A stretch of DNA of 64,000 nt, from positions 88,142,841-88,206,840 of the forward strand of contig OZ023273.1 of NCBI GenBank assembly GCA_964007475.1. Direction: 5' to 3'. Positions 1-10,646 of this stretch are shown in pieces. The position numbers were made by a program, and so were the translations under genes. The notes below the pieces were generated by a model. The model was given only the letters and a program-made list of their open reading frames with translations, did not search any database and was not told where the DNA came from. Numbering within the stretch: the first letter of the stretch is position 1; each line of letters begins with the position of its first letter. Source of the DNA: Hybos culiciformis (lineage: Eukaryota > Arthropoda > Insecta > Diptera > Hybotidae).

Positions 1-1
1 A

Positions 2-2122
2 CTTAACCTTAAACCAGTTAGATATAGACCTAAAAAGCAATTAAGGAAAAAAATCAACTTAGCTGCTATAACATGCAAAGCAAGTCAGTTCTCAGATGCC
101 CTTAGCAGTAGAACACTATCCAACACAAATAATTGGGAAGAAATATGCTCAAAGTTTCAACAAACAGCCGAAGAAATATTAGGAGTACAACAAAATACAA
201 GAAAACCATGGATTTCAGACCAAACTTGGAATCTCATTACTCAGCGTAAAACCCTGCATCAAATCATAATACAAAATGATGATATGGACAATAGAACAAA
301 ATACAGAGAAATTGCCAAAAATGTTAAGAAAGGAGCAAGAAAGGATAAAAGAAGATACTTTGCCAACATAGCGAGAACCATAGAATCAGATGCAGCAAAA
401 AATGATATCAGAAGTGTATACAAGAATATCAACAAATTAACCAACAATGCTAAGAAAACAAATAATCTGATTAAAGACACTTCTGGTAACATACTGACAA
501 ACAATGAAGACCAATTAAGAAGATGGCATGAATACTTCAGTAACATAAATAGCAATAATAATAGCGATAATACACCATCAAATAATTCTCTGATGAACAA
601 TGAAGAAGTCAATGAACCAGATATCAGTGAAATCAGTAAAACAATAAGAAAACTAAAAAATAACAAAGCAGCTGGTAGAGATGGATTACAAGCGGATCTA
701 CTTAAGATATGTCCAGAGCAAAGCGCCGAAATCATAGCGCCGTTCATATTAGATGCATGGAACAATGAAAGAATACCACAAGAATGGAAAAAAGGAATAA
801 TAGTTAAGCTGCCAAAGAAAGGTGACCTACGTGATTGTGGTAATTGGAGAGGCATTACACTGCTCAATACAATAAACAAACTAATGGCAATTATAATAAT
901 GAATAGAATATCTGTAAACATAGAAGGGACACTGCGAGATAATCAAGCCGGATTCAGACCAAAAAGAAGCTGCACTGATCAAACAAATACACTACGAATT
1001 ATCATAGAGCAAACAGTGGAAATGCAGGCAACCTTATATGTAGGATTTGTAGACTTCTACAAGGAATTCGACACAATAAAAAGAGAAGCTATATGGAACT
1101 CTCTAAGGAAAAGAAGAATAAACGAAAAATATATAAGACTAATAACATCCATGTATAATAATGCAGAAAATGTAGTCCTTCACAACGGCCAGTATAGTGA
1201 GCCTTTCCAAATAACAACAGGAGTAAAACAAGGATGTATCATGTCCCCATCATTGTTCAACATAGTGTTAGATGACATCCTTGAGGAAGCCTCAACAGAA
1301 ATGGAAGGCATAGAATGGATGGATGGAAAACTAACAGACCTAGACTATGCCGACGACATTGCCTTAATAGCCAACAACTGGCATGATATGCAGAATAGCA
1401 TCAATGCTCTAAATAATAAAGCTGAACAAATGGGATTAAAAATCAATATAAACAAGACTAAAATGCTAAGGATCAATGATACAAACAACAATGCTATCCG
1501 GATAAATCAAGAGTCAATAGAAGATATAGAGGAATTCACCTACCTAGGAACTACAATTGCAATGAATGGTGGTTCAGATAAAGACATTCAAAACAGACTA
1601 ACCAAGGCAAGAAGGACATTTGGAGGAATGTGTAAGATATGGCAATCAGCTCAAATTACACGCAATACAAAGATAAAAATATTCAACGCAAGCATCAAGT
1701 CAGTACTTCTATATGGTTGTGAAACCTGGAGAATTACGAAAAATAATATCAAAAAGCTGCAGACATATGTCAACAAATGCCTGCGAATCATATGCAAAAT
1801 CTTCTGGCCCAATAGGATTAGTAACAAAGACCTATGGAACATAACGAAAGTGGCAACAATAGAAGAAACAATTAAGAAAAGAAGATGGAGCTGGATTGGT
1901 CACACACTTAGAAGACCAGTAGGGGCAATAACAAGACAAGGACTAGCATACAGTCCGCGAAATGGAAGAAGGCGTAGAGGAAGGCCTTGTATAACGTGGA
2001 AACGAACGGTAGAATCCGAGATGAGATTACATAACCAGACTTGGGAGACAATAACAGAAAAAGCCCAAGATAGAGTTCTATGGAGAGCACAAGTTAGCGA
2101 CCTATGTTCCTTCGTGGAATAA
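2..2122 (+). CDS. LINE reverse transcriptase (RTE-like), 5'-truncated by window edge
   Basis: The frame is open from base 2 to a TAA at 2120-2122, so this is the 3' part of a non-LTR retrotransposon polyprotein; the endonuclease expected upstream lies outside the window. Visible RT motifs are GRDGLQADLLK (about 672), a motif-A segment VDFYKEFDTI (about 1050), GVKQGCIMSPSLFN (about 1220) and the catalytic YADD (about 1345). The C-terminal part has YGCETW and RRRWSWIGHTLRR followed by an arginine-rich GRRRRGRP stretch, the tail typical of RTE-clade elements often labelled craniofacial development protein 2-like. There is no in-frame stop. A 15-A run follows the stop by six bases, consistent with target-primed integration and a very short 3' UTR. 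The clade call is from motif pattern only. Confidence 0.85.
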   Translation, partial: LNLKPVRYRPKKQLRKKINLAAITCKASQFSDALSSRTLSNTNNWEEICSKFQQTAEEILGVQQNTRKPWISDQTWNLITQRKTLHQIIIQNDDMDNRTKYREIAKNVKKGARKDKRRYFANIARTIESDAAKNDIRSVYKNINKLTNNAKKTNNLIKDTSGNILTNNEDQLRRWHEYFSNINSNNNSDNTPSNNSLMNNEEVNEPDISEISKTIRKLKNNKAAGRDGLQADLLKICPEQSAEIIAPFILDAWNNERIPQEWKKGIIVKLPKKGDLRDCGNWRGITLLNTINKLMAIIIMNRISVNIEGTLRDNQAGFRPKRSCTDQTNTLRIIIEQTVEMQATLYVGFVDFYKEFDTIKREAIWNSLRKRRINEKYIRLITSMYNNAENVVLHNGQYSEPFQITTGVKQGCIMSPSLFNIVLDDILEEASTEMEGIEWMDGKLTDLDYADDIALIANNWHDMQNSINALNNKAEQMGLKININKTKMLRINDTNNNAIRINQESIEDIEEFTYLGTTIAMNGGSDKDIQNRLTKARRTFGGMCKIWQSAQITRNTKIKIFNASIKSVLLYGCETWRITKNNIKKLQTYVNKCLRIICKIFWPNRISNKDLWNITKVATIEETIKKRRWSWIGHTLRRPVGAITRQGLAYSPRNGRRRRGRPCITWKRTVESEMRLHNQTWETITEKAQDRVLWRAQVSDLCSFVE

Positions 2123-2128
2123 GGGAAT

Positions 2129-2143
2129 AAAAAAAAAAAAAAA
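2129..2143 (+). repeat. poly(A) tail of the LINE
   Basis: A run of 15 A residues starts six bases after the LINE stop codon and marks its probable 3' end. I could not identify a target-site duplication because the 5' end is outside the window. Confidence 0.6.
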
Positions 2144-2211
2144 TCAATTACAAAAAAACTTACTTATACAAATAAATATATACATATATAAAGAAAAAAG
2201 AAACCAAAGAG

Positions 2212-2765
2212 AAAGTGCAACCTTCTTTTCTGCCTTCCGAATCGTTCCAAAACTTTCAGTAACTCGCCATTTAGAAAAAAAAAAAATAAAGTCAACGAAC
2301 ATATTTTCGACGTAGTTCACGCGCGTATGCGACAGAAAAAAGACACATTATATAAAACTTTTTGAGGCGTGTTATACTCAAACACGTAAATTGTACTTCA
2401 CCCGCGTAAAAGTAAAAAAATAAATCTTTTATATTTTTACACCATAGATATTTCTACACCATAGGTATTAAGAAATGCAATTGCTTTATTTTTATGTAAT
2501 TGAATGGCGGTCGCAGTTGAGCATAACTGGCAAAATACTCCAATTGTGATTTTCTTTTTAACATCGCGTGGCGTCGTTTCGTAAACTTGCGTGAACTTCT
2601 TCGACAATGTCTCTAGCATAAAAGTAACCAGAAAAGGAGTTCTTTTTTCATAAATGTGTTGCCCTTCACTAAGCGAAATATGAAAAAAGAATATCTGGAA
2701 TACCGTGCATATACAAATTCCAAAATTTATAAATATTTTTGTATTTTTACCCGAGACTCAAAAAT
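2212..2765 (+). repeat. left half of a dispersed repeat (family of 49632-51075)
   Basis: This stretch aligns with 49930-50365: shared blocks include the run with CCAAAACTTTCAGTAACT, then TTTTCGACGTRGTTCACGCG and ACTCAAACACGTAAATTG. The similarity stops near 2760 and resumes at about 7015, where the right half of the same repeat is found, so 2765-7015 looks like an insertion. The small open frames here show no recognisable domain. Confidence 0.65.
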
Positions 2766-3179
2766 CCATATATATATTAATATTAACTATATATATTTAG
2801 TTGTCTATGTATTGAATGAAAAAAGTGTAGCACAAGTAGAAAATCAGATGTTTTTCCAATTCACATTTTTTTTATAGCTAACCATGACTGAGAAAAAAAA
2901 AACACAGGCCGGTCACATACGTTCTTGGGACATTATGAAATGTAAATTTTTTTCTAATAATATTGGCACCGGTAGTGAATGTTATTTTTAAAAACATTTT
3001 TGCTAAAGTTCGAGATGTTTCCGTTTCCGTTTTTGATTTAAATTTGTATTTTGATTTGAAAAATATAAACAAAGTTTGATAAGTGAAGTTTTAAAAATTA
3101 AAAAAAAACAAGAACAGATAATTTTTAATATTTTACATTTCATTTGTGTTTTTTAATAATTCATTTTTTTTTTTAATAA

Positions 3180-3850
3180 TGGCTCCTCGATGTTTTGTGA
3201 AAGATTTTGAATCGGTTTTTAAAAAAGGAAGCCAGATTAGTTTTCACTGGTAATATAATTTTTTCTTAACAACTTTTATGACAATATTAAGCTTTTTAGA
3301 TTTCCGACTGATTCAATTGGAAAAAAAACGGCGCCGTGACATTTGTCCGCGGGACATTTGTCCGCGATGAAATTTGTATGGAAAACTTCGCGGACAAATG
3401 TCTCAAAATTAGCGGACAAATGACATTTTGCAAAATGACATTTGTCCGCGATTGAATTATCTAACTTTAGCGGACAAATGTCATTTTGCAAAATGTCATT
3501 TGTCCGCGATTGATTTTTTAAATTTCTAGCGGACAAATGTCATTTTGCAAAATGTCATTTGTCCGCGATTAATTTTTATCGCGGACAAATGACATTTTGG
3601 AAAATGTCATTTGTCCGCGGCGGACAAAAGACATTTCGAATCGCGGACAAAAACAAGTCGCGGACAAATGTCCCGCGGACAAATGTCCAACCCCCGAAAA
3701 AAACATTGGATGTTCAACCTAAAAATTTTGAATGGGCAAAATATTGATATTGTTCCAAATAGTGCCAAAATTTACAGCAATCACTTTAGTCATTTACATT
3801 TTATAATTAATTATTTTATAATAATTATCATAATTAGTTTATCTTAATGA
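3180..3850 (+). pseudogene. first THAP domain of the P-like element, interrupted by a foldback element
   Basis: ATG at 3180 opens a THAP-like start (MAPRCFVK...SFH), followed by an apparent donor at 3250 and an acceptor before FPTDSIG at 3300. After the foldback insertion (3328-3695) the similarity resumes with HW..., then KIYSNHF near 3770, which matches the end of a THAP finger (normally K-I-C-S-x-H-F). The second and third zinc ligands appear lost (C to F, C to Y), and the exon junction now reads TGA. It is therefore a dead zinc finger. The tryptophan and HF positions support the family call; it is not an independent gene. Confidence 0.5.
3328..3695. repeat. foldback element of tandem hairpins (family A)
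   Basis: The element is built of near-palindromic modules (GCGGACAAATG, then ATTTTGCAAAAT, then CATTTGTCCGC) at about 3412, 3470, 3528 and 3580, with 58-bp spacing for the first three. Its end reads CGGCGCCGTGACATTTG. It sits between 8-bp GAAAAAAA copies (3320-3327 and 3696-3703), a probable target duplication. A second copy in reverse orientation lies at 20960-21152 and shares the terminal GGCGCC and the GTTTTCCATACAAATTTC block. No coding capacity. Confidence 0.75.
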
Positions 3851-4110
3851 AAAAAATGTGATAAAAATGTTTAATTAAAATGTGATAAAAAAATGAGGTA
3901 TTAAAACTATTCTTTTAATAAAATATAAGAAGTTTCAAATAAATTCAAATAAACTTAAATTTTCACAGGTAAAAATAATAAATCTTTTGATTTTTAAAAT
4001 AAAATTACTTTATACGTTCATTTTTTTTTATACGAAAAACAAGGATTATCCATTTGTGATGTAAGTATAAATTTTTATTAATATTTTTATAATTTTTTAG
4101 TAAAAAAAAA

Positions 4111-4162
4111 ATTGCCAAAAATATTACGGAATATGCATAAAATCCGTAATATTTTTGGCAAT
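4111..4162. repeat. perfect 20-bp inverted repeat
   Basis: Arms 4111-4130 (ATTGCCAAAAATATTACGGA) and 4143-4162 are exact reverse complements with a 12-bp loop. It lies in a presumed intron of the P-like element. It may be a very small MITE relic or a regulatory hairpin. Confidence 0.6.
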
Positions 4163-4361
4163 ACAACAGAAGAGTGTTTTAAACCCGTTTTATAGGGGGG
4201 GGGACCCCTGCTCAAATTTTTTTTTTTCTACAGTAACGGACAAAATAAGACGAGCAGTAGAAAATTAAGAAATAATGAAAAAAAATGAATTAAATTTGGA
4301 CCACCCAAAAGGTAAAATTTAAATAAGATTTATTTTTAAATCTAAATCTTAAATTTTACAG

Positions 4362-6478
4362 CAAAGAAGCATGTTCGAAAACGAGTGTGCTGTGTGCTTG
4401 GATGTGGGTCCAATTCCGCACAGTACCAAAGAGAATATGACCGAACAGTTCCAACGTTTGGTCTTCCCAAAGGTGATGAAGATTTGAAAAGAAAATGGGT
4501 TACGGCAATTAATCTCCTCAATTTAAATTTAAATAGCCACTATACATCAGTTTGTATAAATCATTTTAAAAGTAATGATTTTGAAAATTATGATCCAAAT
4601 GAAATGAAAGAGAATCCACCTAAAAGAATAAAATTAAAATGTGATAGTGTTCCATCAATTTTTAAAAGCTCTTTAGCAGAAAAACAAAATTTTCGAAAAG
4701 AACCAGAAGTTCGACGGACTGAGCTTGTCCACAAAATTGAGGACCTCAATAGATGTTTTGAAGCTCAAGACGTAATAGGAAGCTTTGTAAATTTTAAAAC
4801 CCAATTTAAACAAAAAAATAGTTTTAATGATTTTAGATATTTTGAAAATTGTGATAGTGTCAACATTTTATATTGTTTTGCTGAAAACAATATAGAAAAA
4901 ATAGCCAGAACAGTTCAATCATTCATGATAAGTTCAGCATTTGGTAATTTTAAGCAGATTATAAAATTAATACCCGTAGTTAAATGTTCTGCGAACGAGC
5001 TAAAAATTTATACGGATAGAGTTATTGAAATGGTACACGAACTAGGTTTTGAAATAATTGCAATATCCGTTGATAACCATACAATAAATAGAAAACTTTT
5101 TGATTTCCTAAAATCTGATCGAAATTCAAATTTCATGGTAAACCCAAATAATAAAGAGAAAAAAATTTTTTTACTTTCTGACCCAGTACATTTATTTAAA
5201 AATATTCGGAATAGCTGGCTAAAAAAAAATGAATTAAAATATCCCGATTTTGAAAATGGAGCTGAGATTAAAAATGCTAATTTTGAACATTTAAGAATTC
5301 TTTATTACGAGCAGTTAAATCTTCCGAATAAAAGTGCTCACAAATTGACGCACACTACTTTATATCCCAACAGTTTCAAAAAACAAAACGTAAGTTTCGT
5401 AGAAAATATTTTCCATGACAGTACAATAGCTGCTCTTCATGCTAAAAAGTGCGAAACTGCTGACTTTATCAGCATTATTAAAAATTGGTGGAATATTCTA
5501 AATACCAAGAATGTGTTTGAAGACTCGAGTTGTGTACTGGTATTCGTAACATTAATGATCCTTCAGTAAATTTTTTAAGAAAGTTTTTGGATTGATTATC
5601 AAAATGGGAGGAAGAATCGAATAAAGGCAATGCAATTCTCCTCTTGAAACCAACTTTTAACGCATTACGCAACACTACTAAGGCCATGATTGGCATCATT
5701 GAATATTCTATTTTAAATTTTAATAATGAATTAGAATACATTCTTTTAGGAAAATTTCAAAGTGATAATTTGGAGAAACATTTTGGCAAATATCGTCGCA
5801 TGTCAGGTTGCAATTATAACATATCCCTCTTAAATATCTTTGAGTCTGAAGTGGCAATAAGAATAAGAAAAGTTATGAAAGAGAGTCTGCCTAAAAATAG
5901 CTTCGCAATACCTGAAGAGACTCAAATTAACTTAGATCAGTACGAACAAATTTTTGAGTCTGACTTCCTAGATAATGTTGAAATTGATGAGGGTAATGCA
6001 TGGTACGTTTGTGGTTATGCCAAAAATTAAAAAAAAAAATTAAATGTAAATACTGTGAAACTTTCTTTGTTGAATCAAAAGGGGAATATAAAATGGAGCC
6101 TTATTTTGACTCCTTGCAGAGAGGAGGACTAATATTGCCAACTGAAATTGTTTTTCGTTTTTTCGTTCACATATGTGCTATTTTTCAAAAAATTAAATTA
6201 GTTTCTTCATTAAAAAAATTATTTTTCGAAAGTGCAAATCATAAAAATATATTAGCCGAACTTGCAATTCAAAGTCTGCAAACAGAAATGTTTGAAATTG
6301 ATTTTCAGGAAAGTTGCACTTGTGGCATGAAAGCCCAAGCGCTTTTACGTTACCTTTCTTCACCACTTTAAAAAATTTTTGTAGAGATGCTACCGAAGGC
6401 TTTTATAATAAAAAAAAACAAACTAATTTAATAAAACAAAAACAAATTAAGGAAAGAAAACCTCTTATTTTTAAAAAT
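4362..6478 (+). pseudogene. P-element-like THAP transposase (THAP9-like), frameshifted
   Basis: An acceptor (TTTTACAG) at 4354-4361 precedes an exon that encodes a second, intact THAP C2CH finger: CCVLGCGSN at 4388, the invariant W of RKWV near 4495 and CINHF near 4557. The RNase-H-like transposase part follows, with DPVHLFKNIRN at about 5180, then in other frames SDNLEKHFGKYRRMSGCNYN at about 5761 and the C-terminal region with LQRGGL near 6117. Reading needs frame changes near 5530, 6028 and 6370, and there is an extra stop near 5592. The family cuts and pastes DNA using THAP for end binding. This copy cannot make a full protein as written. Confidence 0.75.
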
Positions 6479-7014
6479 TAAAAAAAAAATTAAATTCAAC
6501 ATAATAATAAGTCGTGCAATTTTCTAAATGAAAGTTCATTGTCCACATTTAGTCTTAACATAATTTTTAATGTTACGTTTTTTTTTTTTTAAATATTGTT
6601 GATATTCTATAAGTTGTACCTGATTAATTTTGTGTTTAATTCTGATTTTGTGTTTAATTCTGATTAATTTTGATTAATTTTGTGAATTCGAATAAAATTT
6701 TATTTTCATTGTTTAAATGTTGTTTTAGTCATAATTGGTCATTTTGAAGGCTTTTAGTTTTTTATTAATATTTTTGATACTTAGGCCTATCGAAATAACA
6801 CAGTCGCCAATCTATGTTTTAAGTTTAATTAGTTTACCATCTTAATTTTTTTTTTGTAAATGATTTTAAAATTATTTATATTTTTCATATTATAAATTTT
6901 TTTTTTTTTTTAAAAAGTAATAAATTTTTTTCCTACAGTGTACATTTATTTTGGTCGAACCATTTGACAGATAAAAATTTCTATGTGTAGTCTTTATATA
7001 GAGAAGTCATTGAT
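6400..7014. other. AT-rich tail of P-like element, no gene seen
   Basis: The last coding traces of the transposase end near 6478. The rest is AT-rich with short direct repeats (TTAATTTTGTG and TTCTGATT units around 6620-6680). I see no coding, RNA or clear terminal repeat. Confidence 0.4.
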
Positions 7015-7346
7015 ATATGGAAAAATCGAAAAATTGAATAATTTATTTAAAACAATTAAATGACATAAAAATCTGAAAAAATTAAAATCTAAAATTTCTA
7101 ATTTAAATGTTCTCAAAATTTCTTAGCGCATTAAACAATTAAAATTTAAGAGGAAGCAACGGTTCTTACAAAAAAGTTATTTAACGAGATAATAAAATTT
7201 TTTTTCATTTAAAAAATGACAAACATTCTAATATTATTTAAATCAAAATCGTGTTTCTAATTTGTACGAGTTTAGTGTTTAGGTCTCATCGCTGATTAAG
7301 TTTTATTTTCTTCCTCAAATCCAGGGGGGCCAAGGGGGGCGCCTAT
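7015..7346 (+). repeat. right half of the dispersed repeat, with terminal GGCGCCTATG
   Basis: Aligns with 50384-50545 and 50950-51075 of the full copy (shared blocks include AATAATTTATTTAAAAC, TCTAATTTAAATGTTCTCA and GTCTCATCGCTGATTAAG-like text). It ends in a G-rich run and GGGGGGCGCCTATG, which is the reverse complement of the CATAGGCGCC at the left end of the full copy at 49632. That pair is the probable terminal inverted repeat of the family. Confidence 0.6.
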
Positions 7347-7600
7347 GATTGGACTCATCGCCCGAACGGTGTTATTTTGTGGTAAATAAAAGCCTAGGAA
7401 GGTATTTCCTCATTATTTATTGAACAAGATACTCGATGTTTGAAGATAGACGAAAGCCAACCACTTATTTATTCGAGAATGATATACAGATATATTCAAT
7501 TATGTCCATTATTTTAGTCCTTCACTCCGTAGAGATTTTCCTATCGTCCCTAAAGCACAAAATGTTTACTTAAAATTTAAATCTATTAAAGCTATTTACT
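7347..7600. other. short unique-looking stretch
   Basis: No gene, RNA or repeat is recognisable. It separates the dispersed repeat from the CTAG-rich region; the block TCTAAATAAATTTTGGCTAA at 7597-7616 has a reverse-complement counterpart at about 26399-26417. Confidence 0.35.
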
Positions 7601-8250
7601 CTCTAAATAAATTTTGGCTAAATTGTGGGTAAAAAAACTAGATTGAGCAACTAGATTGTGAGCAACTAGGATCTATTTGGAAATCTAGCTTCCAAAATTT
7701 ACCTAGATTCTAGTTAAAATGCGAAACTAGATTCCTAGTGGAATTCTAGCTACCAAGGCTAGATCTTCCGTTAATTTACGATTGATCTAGTTTTTTAAAC
7801 CTGACTAGAATTCAATTTTTAAGACTAGAATATAGTAAATTTCTTTACTAGAAAATCAAGTGAATATAAATAAATCGTACAGTAAAAGTAATTGAATTCT
7901 TGTTAATACTTTAACTAGAAAATCTAGTGGATATAAATAGATGATACAGTAAAAGTAGTTGAATTCTAGTTAATACTTTAACTAGAAAATCTAGTGGATA
8001 TAAATAGATGATACAGTAAAAGTAGTTGAATTCCAGTTAATACTTTAACTAGAAAATCTAGTGGACATAAATAGATGACACAGTAAAAGTAGTTGAATTC
8101 CAGTTAATACATTTACGCTGTGATCCAGTTCTCTTAATTACAATTAACTCGTTTATGTTACTAGAATTTTTAGGGAAACACTGGAAATGTAGTTATGTGT
8201 AATGATCATCTAGGTAATAACGTTAACTTTTCTTACGTTGTTGGAAACTG
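7600..8250. repeat. CTAG-rich subterminal region of a large DNA transposon
   Basis: CTAGAAT, CTAGATT and CTAGTT words recur in both orientations. CACTA-type elements commonly carry such subterminal repeats, and the minus-strand genes next to it fit. Related sequence recurs at 25364-25766 and 26380-26420. I could not define the element's terminal nucleotide. Confidence 0.5.
7847..8114 (+). repeat. 67-bp tandem repeat, four copies
   Basis: Copies begin at 7847, 7914, 7981 and 8048, each starting ACTAGAAAATC and containing ACAGTAAAAGTA and TTGAATTC. The last three are nearly identical, the first is more diverged. It lies inside the CTAG-rich region and may contain binding sites for the element's transposase. 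Confidence 0.85.
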
Positions 8251-8584
8251 CATAAATTATTTCAAACCTAGAAAACCTAGTGAAAATAAAATAAATACAA
8301 ATACGTAAATAATTATTTATACATATATTACATAGTAATATATTTATTGTCATTTTCAAAAGTATTAATATTAACATAAAATAGAAATAAAAAATATGAT
8401 CTTCATAATATAGTAAAAAATATTGAAATAAAAATATATCTTCATGATATAGGAAAATTAACATAGAAAACAGTAAAAATATATCTTCAAAGTTTCATGA
8501 AGAATTTATTAACACTTTCGATAAGTTTTACTTTACATTTTGGTAATTCAAAAATTTTAGTTTCAAAGAAATTATAAAATTTTT

Positions 8585-10628
8585 TTAAATTTTTATCATA
8601 ATTAATTTGAAAAAGCCAGTGGAAATAAAAAAGTCTTAAATGCTTTTACCGCATCTGTTCCAATATATAAAACATATTGTTCTACAATGATATTGTATTC
8701 ACCAACATCGCCTTTCTTTTCTGATTTACATATAATATAAAGATGTACATTCGAATTGTTTGAAACAAAATTTTCAATAGGCTCTTCAATCTAAAATTAG
8801 TAACTAAAATTAAAATTTTTTATTAATCTTTAAGAAGATATATTACATCAATCCAACAAATAAGATTTTGAATCTCTTGAAAAGCTTGGATGGTCTCCCA
8901 TTCTGTGATATTTTCTGCGATTTGTGCATGAGATCGTTTTAATCCTCTTGTTACCAATAACTTTGTTAAAGCGACCAATGATCTAATAAAATCTAAAAGA
9001 AAAAAAAATACATGTATAGAGTATTAAGTAAAAGGAAATATATCACAATAATAATATATAATCTACATACCACTGCTTGTTTGATTGTGAACTTCTTTTT
9101 TTTCCAAAATTTTACCTATCAATGGTATGTATTTTTGTTCAAAATTGTCTAGTTGTGAACCACTTATTACACAATAATCTTTTTCAATCTGTAATATTAA
9201 TGAAATTAGCTTTTATATTATAAAATTACATTTTTTTTACCAAAGCAGCGTTATAAGATGTAAGGTGTGGATAAAGTTCTAAAATTTCTTTAACTGGTTT
9301 TTTCGCTTTCATCATATTAATTCTGTGATTTTCCGTTTTTAGCATTAAATCAAAAATTTGGCTTTCATTTTGATTATTGGGCTGAAGCTTACTCAATTTG
9401 GTGATCTGTTAAAAAAAATTTTGAAAAATTAAATATTATAATAATAATTCATAAGCTTACCTCAGTATTTGGTTCTGTATTTGAGTTATCACTTTGGATA
9501 GAATTTTTTCGTGCTGCTGACGAATTTTTTTTTTTTTGGTGACAAATGCAGTCTAATATTTTCTAATCTGAATTCTACTCTACCAGCGGCTCTTTTTCCA
9601 TCTCGTGATCCTTTTGGGTCAAACCAAAAAGTCTTTAAGAAAAGATAATATAATTATGTATATTATGTATATTATAAAGAAACTATTACAACTTACGTGC
9701 TGAGGTATATCTGGCAAATCAGCGCAACCCAGTTGTGGAAATGTTGACATTGACACAATACTCTTTGCCAGGTTTATTTTTTGTTGTATATTTGGATAAC
9801 TTAAAATTTGGATAAAAAATCAATTAAGAAAAAATGAATTTTTTTTTAACTTACTATCCGCATTCCATCACAAGATCATCGACAACCATCCGGTTTAAAT
9901 CAATAATTTCAAAATTGGTTAATTTATTACCCTTGTCTAATTTAGATATCAGTTCTAAGCCCGTACGGGTTTTTTGTAGGATACAACGTATTGAAAAGAC
10001 CTATTAGAAGATAATTATTATCAGTCATTATAATTTTTTTTTTTAATTATTTATATTTACTAATTTGATTTTATTTATAAAATTTAAAAGAAAAAATGTG
10101 ATTTCAATTTTATTATTATTTGCTGATTCCATTCATTTCTGAAATATTATGTTTCTTTTTACTAAACTTGTTTTGATTAAAAAAAAAATTATTTATCACG
10201 TTTGGAACTTCCACAGAGTTCGATTGCAATTAAAATATTTTAATTATTACAATTAATTATAGGCAATTGATTGAAAATTCAAAAATTGCAGTTTCATTTT
10301 TATCTACATTTCTCACAAAATAAAATTAAAATCTAATAAAATAATAATACGAAAAATAATTATTTAAAATTTATATTTACCTTATCATATTTATTTATGA
10401 TAACGAAGACGTCAGGATAAGTCAAAACATCTGACGGAAAACTTGTTGATGTTGATGCAATACTGCCAATTTCAAAACTTGTTGATGTTGATGCAATACT
10501 GCCAATTTCAAATTCATATTTTGCTTTTCTTATTTCAAGGATAGTTTTCCTAGGACCTAATTTTATATTTAAATGGAGTAAATCTGCCTCTGTAATACTT
10601 TTTAAATTTGATTCTTTAACATTTTCAT
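8585..10628 (-). CDS. SAMD3-like protein, exons 2-9 (transposon-borne)
   Basis: Eight exons read on the minus strand with consistent splice sites: 10628-10381, 10000-9855, 9799-9697, 9632-9461, 9405-9241, 9188-9071, 8992-8847 and 8790-8585 (stop TAA at 8585-8587). Exon 2 begins with the second half of a SAM domain (TEADLLHLNIKLGPRKTIL), followed by an in-frame 36-bp duplication (10442-10513). Exon 3 carries TRTGLELISKLDKGNKL, the conserved block of SAMD3-like proteins that are widespread in animal transposons. Exon 4 ends DIPQH, exon 5 has TFWFDPKGSRDGKRAAG, exon 6 KKPVKEILELYP. Exon phases match across all junctions I checked. An A-run in exon 5 (near 9530) is one base off frame. Function unknown; SAM domains mediate protein-protein contacts. 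Confidence 0.65.
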
Positions 10629-10646
10629 CTAAAAATATTAATTCCA

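Larger units (their letters stand above)
2765..7015 (+). mobile_element. P-element-like (THAP) DNA transposon, decayed
   Basis: The interval interrupts the dispersed repeat found whole at 49632-51075 and contains a THAP-domain transposase gene. The edges are inferred from the break in repeat similarity; a short inverted match (CCATATAT near 2768, ATATATGG near 7014) lies at the edges, but I see no convincing 31-bp P-type inverted repeat or 8-bp duplication. From 2880 to 3178 and from 3850 to 4361 I see only AT-rich sequence, intron candidates and one hairpin. From 6480 to 7015 nothing coding is visible. Confidence 0.5.

Noticed and set aside
259..921. Minus-strand 220-codon frame opposite the LINE
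   Set aside because: Exact shadow of the RT frame on the plus strand; hydrophobic, no domain.
3276..3847. Open frames through 3276-3847
   Set aside because: Repetitive translation of the foldback modules (CHFAKCHLSA-like repeats); not a gene.
7847..8114. Possible CRISPR-like array
   Set aside because: 67-bp units abut each other without unique spacers, and the genome is eukaryotic; ordinary tandem repeat.
8210..8464. Minus-strand 84-codon frame
   Set aside because: Low-complexity Phe/Tyr/Ile-rich translation of AT-rich DNA, downstream of the SAMD3-like stop.
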